Below are positions 1 to 5,831 of a DNA stretch of 9,299 nt, one piece after another. How positions within the stretch are numbered: position 1 is the first letter of the stretch; every line of letters begins with the position of its first letter. A model generated the notes under the pieces. It worked only from the letters and a program-made list of their open reading frames with translations, was not told the origin of the DNA and did not search any database. The stretch is from JAWWBG01 sp033721095 (GTDB lineage Bacteria > Actinomycetota > Nitriliruptoria > Nitriliruptorales > Nitriliruptoraceae), in the NCBI GenBank assembly GCA_033721095.1, contig JAWWBG010000098.1, positions 1-9,299 on the forward strand, in the 5' to 3' direction. A program made the translations under genes and the position numbers.

Positions 1-30
1 CCCCACGTTCCTGCTCGCAGGGGCTGCCGC

Positions 31-53
31 GCGACGGATTGTGCGACGGATTG
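31..53. repeat. Tandem 11-bp direct repeat
   Basis: GCGACGGATTG occurs at 31-41 and again at 43-53, a 12-base period, immediately before the hairpin at 54-85. It could be a chance short duplication or the tail of a gene lying left of the window. No function can be assigned. Confidence 0.45.
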
Positions 54-85
54 CGATGGGCCCCGTCCGAGGACGGGGCCCATCG
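54..85. terminator. Strong GC-rich hairpin, probable bidirectional terminator
   Basis: A perfect 14-bp stem (54-67 with 72-85) is closed by a CGAG loop (68-71). It begins 20 bases beyond the stop of the minus-strand gene ending at 106, the right place to end that transcript, and could also end a plus-strand gene entering from the left. No T-run follows on either strand, which is common for hairpins in high-GC actinobacteria. The structure is seen directly; the terminator role is inferred. Confidence 0.6.
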
Positions 86-105
86 TTGGTGCGCGGTTGC
101 GTGCG

Positions 106-435
106 TCAGGCGGCGCGCAGGCCGGGCTGGGGAGCAACCTCGACCGACGGCTCACCGGCGCGGTGCGCCAGGGCCTGGACGACCGAGCGGATGAACTCGC
201 CGGAGGCGACGAGGACCACACCGGTCACGACCGGGTGCATCCACTCAGCACGGAGCGTCTGGCCGAAGGCCGTGAACACCGAGTAGTCGATGCCCCAGGC
301 GAACAGGATCGCGATCGCGACCGTGACCGTCCGGGTCAGGGCGTCCGGCGTCTTGACGGGCAGGAGCTCGTTCAGCGTCTGGTGGACGACGGCGAGCGCC
401 AGCGTGAGGACAACGAGAATGGCGAAGGCGTACAT
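106..435 (-). CDS. Small integral membrane protein, function unknown
   Basis: A 109-residue protein with about three hydrophobic segments (roughly residues 2-20, 36-56 and 66-85) and a short polar tail rich in A, P and E. The start is well supported: an AAGGAGGG Shine-Dalgarno (440-447 on the minus strand) sits 4-5 bases before the ATG. I do not recognise the family and see no catalytic motif. It is divergent from the ECF sigma gene, with 141 bases between the two starts, so both promoters must lie in 436-576. It ends against the hairpin at 54-85. It could be a small envelope protein controlled by the neighbouring sigma factor, but that is only position-based inference. Confidence 0.75.
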   Translation of the reverse strand: MYAFAILVVLTLALAVVHQTLNELLPVKTPDALTRTVTVAIAILFAWGIDYSVFTAFGQTLRAEWMHPVVTGVVLVASGEFIRSVVQALAHRAGEPSVEVAPQPGLRAA

Positions 436-576
436 GACACCCTCCTTGCGGGAGTCGTGCGCCAGGCGTTGTGCCGGGGCGCTGTGATGTTGGACTCGCC
501 ACCGTCCGGTTGGTTACACCCCAATTCCCGCGGCGACTGCGAGTGGATTGCCAGCGTTGTCTGCGACACTGGATCC

Positions 577-1137
577 ATGGACGTGGATGCAGCCTTGGTG
601 CGCGCTGTGCAGCGCGGCGACGCCGACGCCATGGAGGAGCTCATCCGTGCGACCTACGTCCAGGTGCACCGTCACTGCCTGCGGCTGCTGGGCAACGAGG
701 CCGACGCAGCCGACGCGACGCAGGAAGTGTTTCTTCGCGTCACGCGATCGGTGTTCGGATTCCGCGGGGAGTCGTCGTTCGGCACGTGGCTGTACCGCGT
801 GACCCAGAACGTGTGCGCCACAGCGCTCCGCAAGCGCGGCGATGCAGCCGCACGTGGCACGCTGGCCGGACACGAGCCCTTCGCGCTCCCCGGCGAAGCC
901 CGGGCGGTCGAAGCCGACGAGGACGTCGAGTCACAGGTCGTGGACAGCGAGCAGACTGACGAGGTGACGGCAGCCATGGCGACCCTGTCGCAGGAGGACC
1001 AGTCGGTGATCGCCCTGCGCGACATCCAGGGCCTGTCGACCAAGCAGACGGCCGCGGCGCTCGGCATCAGCGAGTCTGCGGCGAAGGTGCGGCTGCATCG
1101 GGCACATGCTCGGCTCCGAGAGGCGGTGTCGCGATGA
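577..1137 (+). CDS. ECF-type RNA polymerase sigma-70 family factor
   Basis: A 186-residue alternative sigma factor that would direct RNA polymerase to a small stress or envelope regulon. Region 2 spans about residues 10-88, with the familiar DATQEVFLRV and FRGESSFGTWLYRVTQN blocks. An acidic linker (about 105-130) follows, then region 4 (about 130-184) with LSQEDQSVIALRDIQGLS and the helix-turn-helix QTAAALGISESAAKVRLHRA. The length is typical of ECF factors, and no C-terminal extension is present. The reading frame is open far upstream, but ATG 577 is chosen because the sigma homology begins right after it (MDVDAALVRAVQRGD); the Shine-Dalgarno is weak. The stop overlaps the start of the anti-sigma gene as ATGA, implying translational coupling. 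Family assignment is firm; the ECF subgroup is not determined. Confidence 0.93.
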   Translation: MDVDAALVRAVQRGDADAMEELIRATYVQVHRHCLRLLGNEADAADATQEVFLRVTRSVFGFRGESSFGTWLYRVTQNVCATALRKRGDAAARGTLAGHEPFALPGEARAVEADEDVESQVVDSEQTDEVTAAMATLSQEDQSVIALRDIQGLSTKQTAAALGISESAAKVRLHRAHARLREAVSR

Positions 1138-1550
1138 GGGACTGGCACCAGGATCGGCACGACCGGACGCAGCGTCAGCTCCCGCGCTTCGTGGCGGAGG
1201 AGCTGCCAGCATGGCGACGCCGACTGGTCGAGCGCCACCTGGCGAGCTGCGCCTCGTGCACGCAGGAGCTGGCACGCCAGCGCGAGGTGTCCGCTCGGCT
1301 TGCCGACATCGGCAGCAGCGCAGCTGCCGCGACCGAGGACGCGTCGGCGCCGGACGACCTGCTCGATCGCCTCCTCGAACAGGCACGTGAACCGGACCTG
1401 CGTGCGCGCGCCGCCGTGCCCGCCCGAGCGGCAATCAGTGGTGAGCGACCCGAGCTGGCTGCTGCCTTCGCGGCGACGATCCTCGCGATGCTCGCCGTTG
1501 CCGTGTGGGCCGGATGGCGCATCGGACGGTGGTGGGGCTCCCGCGACTGA
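1134..1550 (+). CDS. Membrane-anchored zinc-type anti-sigma factor
   Basis: A 138-residue predicted antagonist of the sigma factor encoded just upstream. The N-terminal cytoplasmic part carries the zinc anti-sigma signature H35-x3-C39-x2-C42 (VERHLASCASC), with H9 upstream as a possible fourth ligand. A flexible acidic region (60-100) follows. One transmembrane helix (about 107-127, AAAFAATILAMLAVAVWAGW) precedes a short basic tail. In this family the N-terminal domain holds the sigma factor at the membrane until a signal releases it. No sizeable extracytoplasmic sensor domain exists here: only about 10 residues follow the helix, so sensing may be through the zinc site or a partner. The 4-bp ATGA overlap with the sigma gene supports a cognate pair. 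Confidence 0.88.
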   Translation: MRDWHQDRHDRTQRQLPRFVAEELPAWRRRLVERHLASCASCTQELARQREVSARLADIGSSAAAATEDASAPDDLLDRLLEQAREPDLRARAAVPARAAISGERPELAAAFAATILAMLAVAVWAGWRIGRWWGSRD

Positions 1551-1633
1551 ACCGGCGTCGGCCTGCCGTCACGTGCGACGCCAGCCACCGCCGGCGCATC
1601 AAGGAATGTGCCTCCAGCGTCGATGAATGAAGG

Positions 1634-1640
1634 AGGAGGT
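1634..1640 (+). promoter_or_regulatory. Consensus Shine-Dalgarno that sets the start at 1651
   Basis: AGGAGGT matches the full anti-Shine-Dalgarno core and lies 10 bases before ATG 1651. It is downstream of the alternative ATG at 1627, so it cannot serve that codon. A GTG at 1643 is in another frame and soon reaches a stop, so it is not a competing gene start. Confidence 0.75.
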
Positions 1641-1650
1641 CTGTGACCGC

Positions 1651-2025
1651 ATGCGCCACCATCATCGTCACGTCGCTCGAGCCCAGCGTCATCTCGACCC
1701 CGGGGAGCCGGTGCTCGCGTCGGCAGTCGGCCGAGAGCTGGCCGGCCGCCGCGGCCGCGTCGTGCTCGTGACGAACACGCGCGTCGTCGTCACCTGGACG
1801 CGCGCGGCGCCTCCCGAGGAACTGTCCCTGCTGGACTGCACGGCAACCTACGACCCCGGGATGCACATCCTGACGCTGGACGATGGCGGGACCATGCTGT
1901 CCGTGGGAGACGTCGACCCGCACGCAGCGCGTTCAGTAATCGAATGCCTCTCCCGACACGATCGGGCTGTCATGCAGGGTCCCGGAGGCACACTCCCCCA
2001 CGTGCGCCTCGTCCCAACCGACTGA
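1651..2025 (+). CDS. Small hypothetical protein, possible PH-like domain
   Basis: A 124-residue soluble protein whose frame is open from ATG 1627. The textbook Shine-Dalgarno AGGAGGT (1634-1640) lies inside that longer version, so ATG 1651, ten bases after it, is the better start. The N-terminus is rich in histidine and arginine (MRHHHRHVARAQRH). The middle, GEPVLASAVGRELAGRRGRV followed by VLVTNTRVVVTW, then EELSLLDC and short alternating hydrophobic strands, ends in a helix (DPHAARSVIECLSRH). This order resembles small bacterial PH-like/GRAM-like domains, but the match is by eye and weak. It lies 100 bases after the anti-sigma gene on the same strand and may be co-transcribed. No catalytic residues stand out. 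The gene is convincing; the fold call is tentative. Confidence 0.72.
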   Translation: MRHHHRHVARAQRHLDPGEPVLASAVGRELAGRRGRVVLVTNTRVVVTWTRAAPPEELSLLDCTATYDPGMHILTLDDGGTMLSVGDVDPHAARSVIECLSRHDRAVMQGPGGTLPHVRLVPTD

Positions 2026-2061
2026 CGGCTGGCGCGCGTCGGGCGCCCGGACTCACGCGTG

Positions 2062-2085
2062 ATCTGGGCTCTCCCGCCACCAGAT
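2062..2085 (-). terminator. Candidate hairpin after the response regulator gene
   Basis: ATCTGG (2062-2067) and CCAGAT (2080-2085) form a 6-bp inverted repeat with a 12-base loop, starting directly after the minus-strand stop at 2086-2088. It sits in the 60-base gap between two convergent genes, where a terminator is expected. The stem is short and has no T-run, so the call is weak. Confidence 0.3.
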
Positions 2086-2715
2086 TCAGGCGAGGGTGAT
2101 GTCGCCGCGCTCGAGTGCGGTGGTGACGGCGGCCGTGCGGTCCGCGACGCCGAGCTTTCGGAATATGTGTACGAGATGCGTCTTGACCGTGGCCTCGGAG
2201 ATGTCCAGTGCACGCGCGATGGCGCGATTGGTGCGGCCGCCGGCCACGAGCCGGAGCACGTCCAGCTCTCGAGATGACAGGACGTCGCCGTCGCCGCGCA
2301 AGTGCTCGACAACCCTGCCGGCGACGCTTGCGGCCAGCGCGACCCGGCCAGCGGCAACCGTTCGAATGGCCCGCAGGAGCTCGTCCCGCGGCGCGTCCTT
2401 GAGCAGGTATCCGTCGGCGCCGGCATCCAGTGCTCGGCGGATGTCCGCGTCCGTGTCGTAGGTCGTCAGGACGAGGACTCGGGCGCTGGGAAGCCGCTGG
2501 GACAGCTGACCGGTCGCCGTGACGCCGTCGCTGCCTGGCATGCGCAGATCCATGAGCACGACGTCCGGTTCGAGTCGAAGGGCCTCCAGCACCGCCGCGT
2601 CACCGTCACCAGCCTCGCCGATGACCTCGATGTCGTCGCCGGTGAGCATGCCACGCAGCCCATCTCGGACAACCGGATGGTCGTCGACGATGAGGACACG
2701 AATGGCATCGGTCAT
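2086..2715 (-). CDS. NarL/FixJ-family response regulator
   Basis: A 209-residue DNA-binding response regulator, the output partner of the kinase encoded immediately upstream. The receiver domain (about 4-120) has the acidic pair D11-D12, phospho-acceptor D56 in VVLMDLRMPGSDG, the switch T84-T85 and K106 in GYLLKDAP; all key residues are present. The LuxR-type helix-turn-helix (about 146-206) carries LSSRELDVLRLVAGGRTN and ALDISEATVKTHLVHIFRKL. The length is normal for the family. Its start overlaps the end of the kinase gene by 4 bp (ATGA on the minus strand), indicating one operon with translational coupling. Targets are unknown; the divergent promoter region near 3864-4057, which carries repeated GTCAACC motifs, is a candidate. 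Confidence 0.95.
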   Translation of the reverse strand: MTDAIRVLIVDDHPVVRDGLRGMLTGDDIEVIGEAGDGDAAVLEALRLEPDVVLMDLRMPGSDGVTATGQLSQRLPSARVLVLTTYDTDADIRRALDAGADGYLLKDAPRDELLRAIRTVAAGRVALAASVAGRVVEHLRGDGDVLSSRELDVLRLVAGGRTNRAIARALDISEATVKTHLVHIFRKLGVADRTAAVTTALERGDITLA

Positions 2716-3863
2716 GCGCCGACCACGTGCAGGCTGATGCGTGTGCCAGTGCCGGGCCCCGTTTGGACATCGAGACGGCTGCCCAGTCGAGCGGCACGCT
2801 CCCGCATCGATCGCAATCCGTAGCCACCGTTCGTCGCCGCCGGATCGAAGCCCCGCCCAAGATCTGCAACCTCGAGCGTCACGCGGTCAGTCCCGAAGCC
2901 GAGGTGGATCTCGGCCCGCTCGCACCCGGAATGGCGGACGACGTTGTTGAGCGCCTCTCGCGTGATGGCGAGCAGCTCGCGCCGAACCTCCTCCTCGACG
3001 TCTCGCGGGACCCCGACAATCCGGGCTTCGACGGCCAGGTGCTGCTTGGCCGCCGCGGCTGAAAGGGTGTCGAGTCCTTCTTCGAGCGATGGGACGGCGT
3101 CGTCGAAGTCCCAGACGATCCGGCGCGCCTCGTGGAGTCCATCGCGAGCGGCCTCCAGCGCACGACCCACGTGCACGCCTTCGGCATCGGAATTGTCGGC
3201 CACTTGTGCAGCCTGGAGCTGCGTGATGACAGACGTGAAGGCTTGGGCGAGCGTGTCGTGGACGTCGCGGGCGACCCGACCCCGCTCCTCCAACACACCT
3301 CGTTCGTGCTCGGCACGAGCGAGATCGGAGCGGGTGGCATCGAGCCGATCGATGAGGGCTGCGCGGCCAGCCGATTCGCGCGCGATTGCCGCGACGTAGG
3401 CGGCAAGGATGAGGCCGAGCGTGGCTGCCACGACGACCGGACCGACGAGCGACGCACTCGGGCCCTCGCCGACTGCGACTTCACGGACGACGATCCCAAT
3501 GACGAACAGCGAGGCCACCAGGGCAGCCCAGCGAACCGACAGGTAACAGGTGTGCGCCGCCAGCAGGGCACCCACGGGCACGAATGCCGGGTGCAGCCAT
3601 GTTGCGGTCAGCCACAACGCCCACAGCAGGAGCAGCCCAGCGACAGCGCCAGTCGACGTCGAGGCCGGGCGCAGGACGTTGACCCAGGCGTAGGCCGCTC
3701 CGAGGGCGCCTGTCAACACCAGGACACCGATGACGTTGGCCTCGCCGCCAAGGGCGAAGACTGCACCCGTTCCCAACGCGACGGCAAACACCCCGTGCCA
3801 CACCGAGGCCCATCGCAGCCACGCGTGCCGCAGGGCCTCAGGACTGGTTCCAGGGCGATCCAT
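2712..3863 (-). CDS. Membrane sensor histidine kinase (HisKA_3, DesK/NarL-type)
   Basis: A 383-residue kinase that would autophosphorylate and pass phosphate to D56 of the adjacent regulator. The N-terminal part (about 20-165) is a cluster of hydrophobic helices forming a membrane sensor with no large outside domain. A coiled-coil linker (165-195) leads to the HisKA_3 dimerisation helix with phospho-acceptor H202 in ERGRVARDVHDTLAQAF. The ATPase domain (about 285-382) shows the N box ITREALNNVVRHS (N306/N307), DLGRGFD (D334), GYGLRSMRERA and GPGTGTRI. The frame is open to an ATG at 3929. I prefer ATG 3863 (MDRPGTSPEALRHAW) because the extra 22 residues look non-coding and overlap the GTCAACC repeats; an in-frame GTG at 3869 is also possible. 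Neither start has a strong Shine-Dalgarno. The signal is unknown. Confidence 0.92.
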   Translation of the reverse strand: MDRPGTSPEALRHAWLRWASVWHGVFAVALGTGAVFALGGEANVIGVLVLTGALGAAYAWVNVLRPASTSTGAVAGLLLLWALWLTATWLHPAFVPVGALLAAHTCYLSVRWAALVASLFVIGIVVREVAVGEGPSASLVGPVVVAATLGLILAAYVAAIARESAGRAALIDRLDATRSDLARAEHERGVLEERGRVARDVHDTLAQAFTSVITQLQAAQVADNSDAEGVHVGRALEAARDGLHEARRIVWDFDDAVPSLEEGLDTLSAAAAKQHLAVEARIVGVPRDVEEEVRRELLAITREALNNVVRHSGCERAEIHLGFGTDRVTLEVADLGRGFDPAATNGGYGLRSMRERAARLGSRLDVQTGPGTGTRISLHVVGA

Positions 3864-3870
3864 GCGCACG

Positions 3871-3931
3871 GTCAACCTACGCCCGAGACGAGTTGCCTGC
3901 GTCAACCGAATGGTTGATCGCGCCGTCAAAC
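3871..3931. promoter_or_regulatory. Repeated GTCAACC motif in the divergent promoter region
   Basis: GTCAACC occurs at 3871-3877 and 3901-3907, exactly 30 bases apart (about three helical turns). The second copy is part of an inverted repeat TCAACC-GAAT-GGTTGA (3902-3917), and a degenerate copy GTCAAAC lies at 3925-3931. On the minus strand these copies supply a TTGACG (3905-3900) and a TAGGTT (3879-3874) that resemble -35 and -10 elements, although their 20-bp spacing is longer than ideal. The cluster lies just upstream of the kinase start. It is a plausible autoregulatory site for the response regulator; the repeat is seen, the role is inferred. Confidence 0.4.
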
Positions 3932-4057
3932 GCGGTGACGACCAGGAAGCGTCGTCCGCATGAAGGCTCGAGCCGCGGTCGCCGCCACCATGTCGTCATG
4001 CGACTCGACGAGCGACTGGCCGCAACGACGAGCCGCAAACAGCGGAGGATGCTCGCC

Positions 4058-4504
4058 ATGTCCCAGTTCGACGCAACCACCTCGCCGCATCGCGGCATCG
4101 GACCCGTCGGCGCAGTCAGCCGCCTGGTCGTTGGGCTCACGTCGTTGGGAGCTGCCGCCCTGCTCGACGAGACAGACGCCGTCCACTGGCTCACGGGGCT
4201 GGTGGGCCTGCCGATTCTCACGCTGATCGTCATGACGGCCCTTCGTCGCGGGCGACCCGACGCCGACTGGACCGGTCCCGAGGGGCACCTTGTCAACACG
4301 GCCATCGCCGTCGTGATCTTCGTGGTGTCGCCGCCGACCGCGCTGGTCTTCTACGGCACGGCCATGGTGCTGGCTGCAGCTCGCCGCTACGCGGGCTGCG
4401 AGCTCCTCGCCTTCAGCAACGCGATCCTGCAACGCAACGACGAGATTGGCTGTCCGGTCTTCTCCCCGATCGACGCGATCGAGAACCACCGGCGAAAGCG
4501 ATGA
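4058..4504 (+). CDS. Small membrane protein with C-terminal GCPVFSPIDAIE motif
   Basis: A 148-residue protein with about three hydrophobic segments (roughly 18-36, 44-62 and 80-109, the last broken by SPP) and a polar C-terminal tail. The tail carries YAGCELLAFSN and NDEIGCPVFSPIDAIE with two cysteines, C114 and C132. It looks like a conserved actinobacterial family, but I do not recognise a named function. The frame is open upstream with several ATGs (3893, 3998, 4049). ATG 4058 is chosen because CGGAGG (4043-4048) lies nine bases before it and the hydrophobic protein begins soon after. The stop overlaps the start of the hydrolase gene as ATGA, so the two are translated as a unit. The paired cysteines, together with a thioredoxin-like gene two places downstream, hint at envelope redox chemistry; this is inference. 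Confidence 0.8.
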   Translation: MSQFDATTSPHRGIGPVGAVSRLVVGLTSLGAAALLDETDAVHWLTGLVGLPILTLIVMTALRRGRPDADWTGPEGHLVNTAIAVVIFVVSPPTALVFYGTAMVLAAARRYAGCELLAFSNAILQRNDEIGCPVFSPIDAIENHRRKR

Positions 4505-5439
4505 GGTCGCCAAACCTGTTGGGTCTGCAGACCGCGGAGGCGATCCTCGTGCTGGTCGCCCTCGTGGCCGCCGCCTGCGGGACAGAGCCGACCGCCGAGA
4601 AGTGCACGCCGGCGCCCGCCGTCCACGAGTCGTCACGACAACACGCCGATCACATCGCCATCGACGTGCGCTTCCAGAGCGGCTGCATCACCTTGGCAGG
4701 AACCCTCTACCAACCGCCCACTGACGGCCCACATCCCACGATGGTGTTCCTGCACGGCAGCGGGGAGGCGCCGCGGCTCGGGTTCGGTGGCCCCTGGATC
4801 ACGACACCGCTCGTTGACGCTGGGGTCGCCGTGATGACATACGACAAGCGTGGCGCCGGCAAATCGCAGGGCGACTGCTGCTCGATCGACGACGGCTTCG
4901 AGGCACTTGCTTCCGACGGGCTCGCCGCCATCGACGCGCTGCTCGAACGCGACGATGTCGGGCCAATCGGACTGCTCGGCGTGAGCCAGGGCGGGTGGGT
5001 GATTGCAAAGATGGTCGATCAATCGGATGACGTCGACTTCACGGTCATCTTCTCGGGGACGGCCGTCAGCGTTGGTGAGGAAATCGAGTACAGCCGGCTC
5101 ACCGGCGGTGAGAACTTCCTCCCGGACCACATCGACCTGGAGGACGTCCTCGAGCAGGTCCGGCAGGCGGGCCCGTCCGGCTTCGACCCACGACCCCTGC
5201 TGCGCACCTCCAGGATCCCGGGCTTGTGGATCTTCGGCGCTCGGGACGGCTCCCAGCCCACCCGGCTCGATGTCGAGGTCCTCGAGCAGTTCAACGCCGA
5301 GGAGAGGACAAACTTCACGATCGAGGTGTTCCCTGATCTCGGGCACGACACCACGCATGATCCGAAAGCGATCACGACCATGCTCGCATGGATCGAGCGA
5401 ACGCTGGAGAGCACGGCGACGTTCGGACGGGAGGAGTGA
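4501..5439 (+). CDS. Alpha/beta hydrolase, predicted lipoprotein
   Basis: A 312-residue serine hydrolase probably anchored outside the membrane. Residues 1-26 look like a lipoprotein signal: a hydrophobic stretch AILVLVALVAAAC with C26 as the likely lipidated cysteine, although alanine at -3 is not the ideal lipobox residue. The catalytic fold shows the oxyanion segment FLHGSG (83-88), YDKRGAGKS (114-122), the nucleophile elbow G-V-S162-Q-G, acid candidate D249 in FGARDGSQP and H282 in PDLGHD. It resembles the dienelactone hydrolase/acyl-peptidase-like esterases annotated only as alpha/beta hydrolases; the substrate cannot be told. It overlaps the upstream membrane-protein gene by 4 bp (ATGA), and the next gene starts two bases after its stop, so the three genes form a tight operon. 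Confidence 0.88.
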   Translation: MRSPNLLGLQTAEAILVLVALVAAACGTEPTAEKCTPAPAVHESSRQHADHIAIDVRFQSGCITLAGTLYQPPTDGPHPTMVFLHGSGEAPRLGFGGPWITTPLVDAGVAVMTYDKRGAGKSQGDCCSIDDGFEALASDGLAAIDALLERDDVGPIGLLGVSQGGWVIAKMVDQSDDVDFTVIFSGTAVSVGEEIEYSRLTGGENFLPDHIDLEDVLEQVRQAGPSGFDPRPLLRTSRIPGLWIFGARDGSQPTRLDVEVLEQFNAEERTNFTIEVFPDLGHDTTHDPKAITTMLAWIERTLESTATFGREE

Positions 5440-5441
5440 CG

Positions 5442-5735
5442 ATGCGAGAGGTGACGCTGCTCTACTTCGATGGCTGCCCCCACTGGGAGCTCGCAGACCA
5501 CCAACTTCGCACGCTCGCCGACGAGCTCGGCTTGACGATCACGAGGCGCCGGATCGAGACGCCTGAGGACGCTGAGCGCTGGAGCTTCCGTGGCTCGCCG
5601 ACAATCTTGATCGACGGTGAGGACGTGTTCGCGACGGGCTCTGAGCCCGTTGGGCTCTCCTGCCGGATCTACCAGACCCCCGACGGACCTGCCGGCACGC
5701 CCAGCGTCGCTCAGCTTCGCGACGCGCTGCGCTGA
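5442..5735 (+). CDS. Thioredoxin-like protein with CPHW motif
   Basis: A 97-residue single-domain protein. It starts with a beta strand and LLYFDGCPHW, so only one cysteine (C12) occupies the usual CxxC place. It then has a helix (ADHQLRTLADELGL), the thioredoxin-fold cis-proline block FRGSPTILIDG (P53), and a second conserved-looking cysteine C74 in VGLSCRIYQTPDG. Actinobacterial relatives are usually labelled thioredoxin family or alkylmercury-lyase-like; there is no real evidence for mercury chemistry here. With no CxxC it is more likely a monothiol or a C12-C74 protein than a classical disulfide reductase. ATG 5442 is supported by GGGAGGAG (5429-5436) five bases upstream, which overlaps the end of the hydrolase gene. 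No signal peptide is visible, so it is probably cytoplasmic. Confidence 0.85.
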   Translation: MREVTLLYFDGCPHWELADHQLRTLADELGLTITRRRIETPEDAERWSFRGSPTILIDGEDVFATGSEPVGLSCRIYQTPDGPAGTPSVAQLRDALR

Positions 5736-5804
5736 CGGCAGTGCGTCACGTTTGACATTCGCTGGCCTGACCGCCGGGCACCGCCCTCCCGCGACGTGGG
5801 TGAC

Positions 5805-5831
5805 TGGAACATAAGTAGTAGTATTGTTCCA
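5805..5831 (+). promoter_or_regulatory. Palindromic operator candidate over the MpaB-gene start
   Basis: TGGAACA (5805-5811) and TGTTCCA (5825-5831) are perfect 7-bp inverted arms separated by 13 bases; the last base of the right arm is the A of the MpaB-gene ATG. Between the arms lies an AT-rich stretch, unusual in this GC-rich sequence, holding a TAGTAT hexamer. A protein bound here would cover both the -10 and the start site. The TetR regulator encoded just downstream is the obvious candidate ligand. The palindrome is seen; the binding protein is inferred. Confidence 0.6.
5819..5824 (+). promoter_or_regulatory. Candidate -10 element for a leaderless transcript
   Basis: TAGTAT fits the TANNNT -10 pattern of actinobacterial promoters. 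The ATG at 5831 begins six bases after it, the distance at which transcription normally starts, and there is no Shine-Dalgarno before that ATG. Together these fit a leaderless mRNA beginning at the A of the start codon. No convincing -35 is visible at 16-18 bases upstream. Confidence 0.45.

Noticed and set aside
1..53. Tail of a gene entering from the left edge
   Set aside because: Several frames are open over this short stretch, but none shows a recognisable motif, so no gene is claimed.
489..520. TTGGAC (490-495) with TTACAC (514-519) as a sigma-gene promoter
   Set aside because: The -10 is a poor match and the spacing of 18 is only tolerable; it was not strong enough to list as a feature.
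97..576. N-terminal extension of the sigma factor frame by 160 codons
   Set aside because: Sigma region 2 begins right after ATG 577, the extension runs antisense through the small membrane gene at 106-435, and its sequence is low-complexity R/D/G typical of a shadow frame.
672..1434. Long minus-strand frames opposite the sigma and anti-sigma genes
   Set aside because: They are rich in R, S, A and P without recognisable motifs, and the plus strand encodes clear families there.
2031..2049. GGCGC/GCGCC and CGGGCGCCCG palindromes between the convergent genes
   Set aside because: Such short GC palindromes are expected by chance at this base composition; the longer-armed repeat at 2062-2085 is the better terminator candidate.
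3132..3917. 261-codon plus-strand frame opposite the kinase
   Set aside because: The composition (many D, R, Q, G, no hydrophobic core) is that of a frame antisense to a real gene; the kinase motifs on the other strand are unmistakable.
5752..5757. TTGACA as a -35 for the MpaB gene
   Set aside because: It matches the consensus, but no -10 lies 16-18 bases downstream, and the TAGTAT near the start is 61 bases away.
5805..5831. Similarity of the GGAACA/TGTTCC arms to a steroid-receptor element
   Set aside because: The resemblance is to a eukaryotic site with a 3-base spacer and is irrelevant in a bacterial operon; the spacing here is 13.
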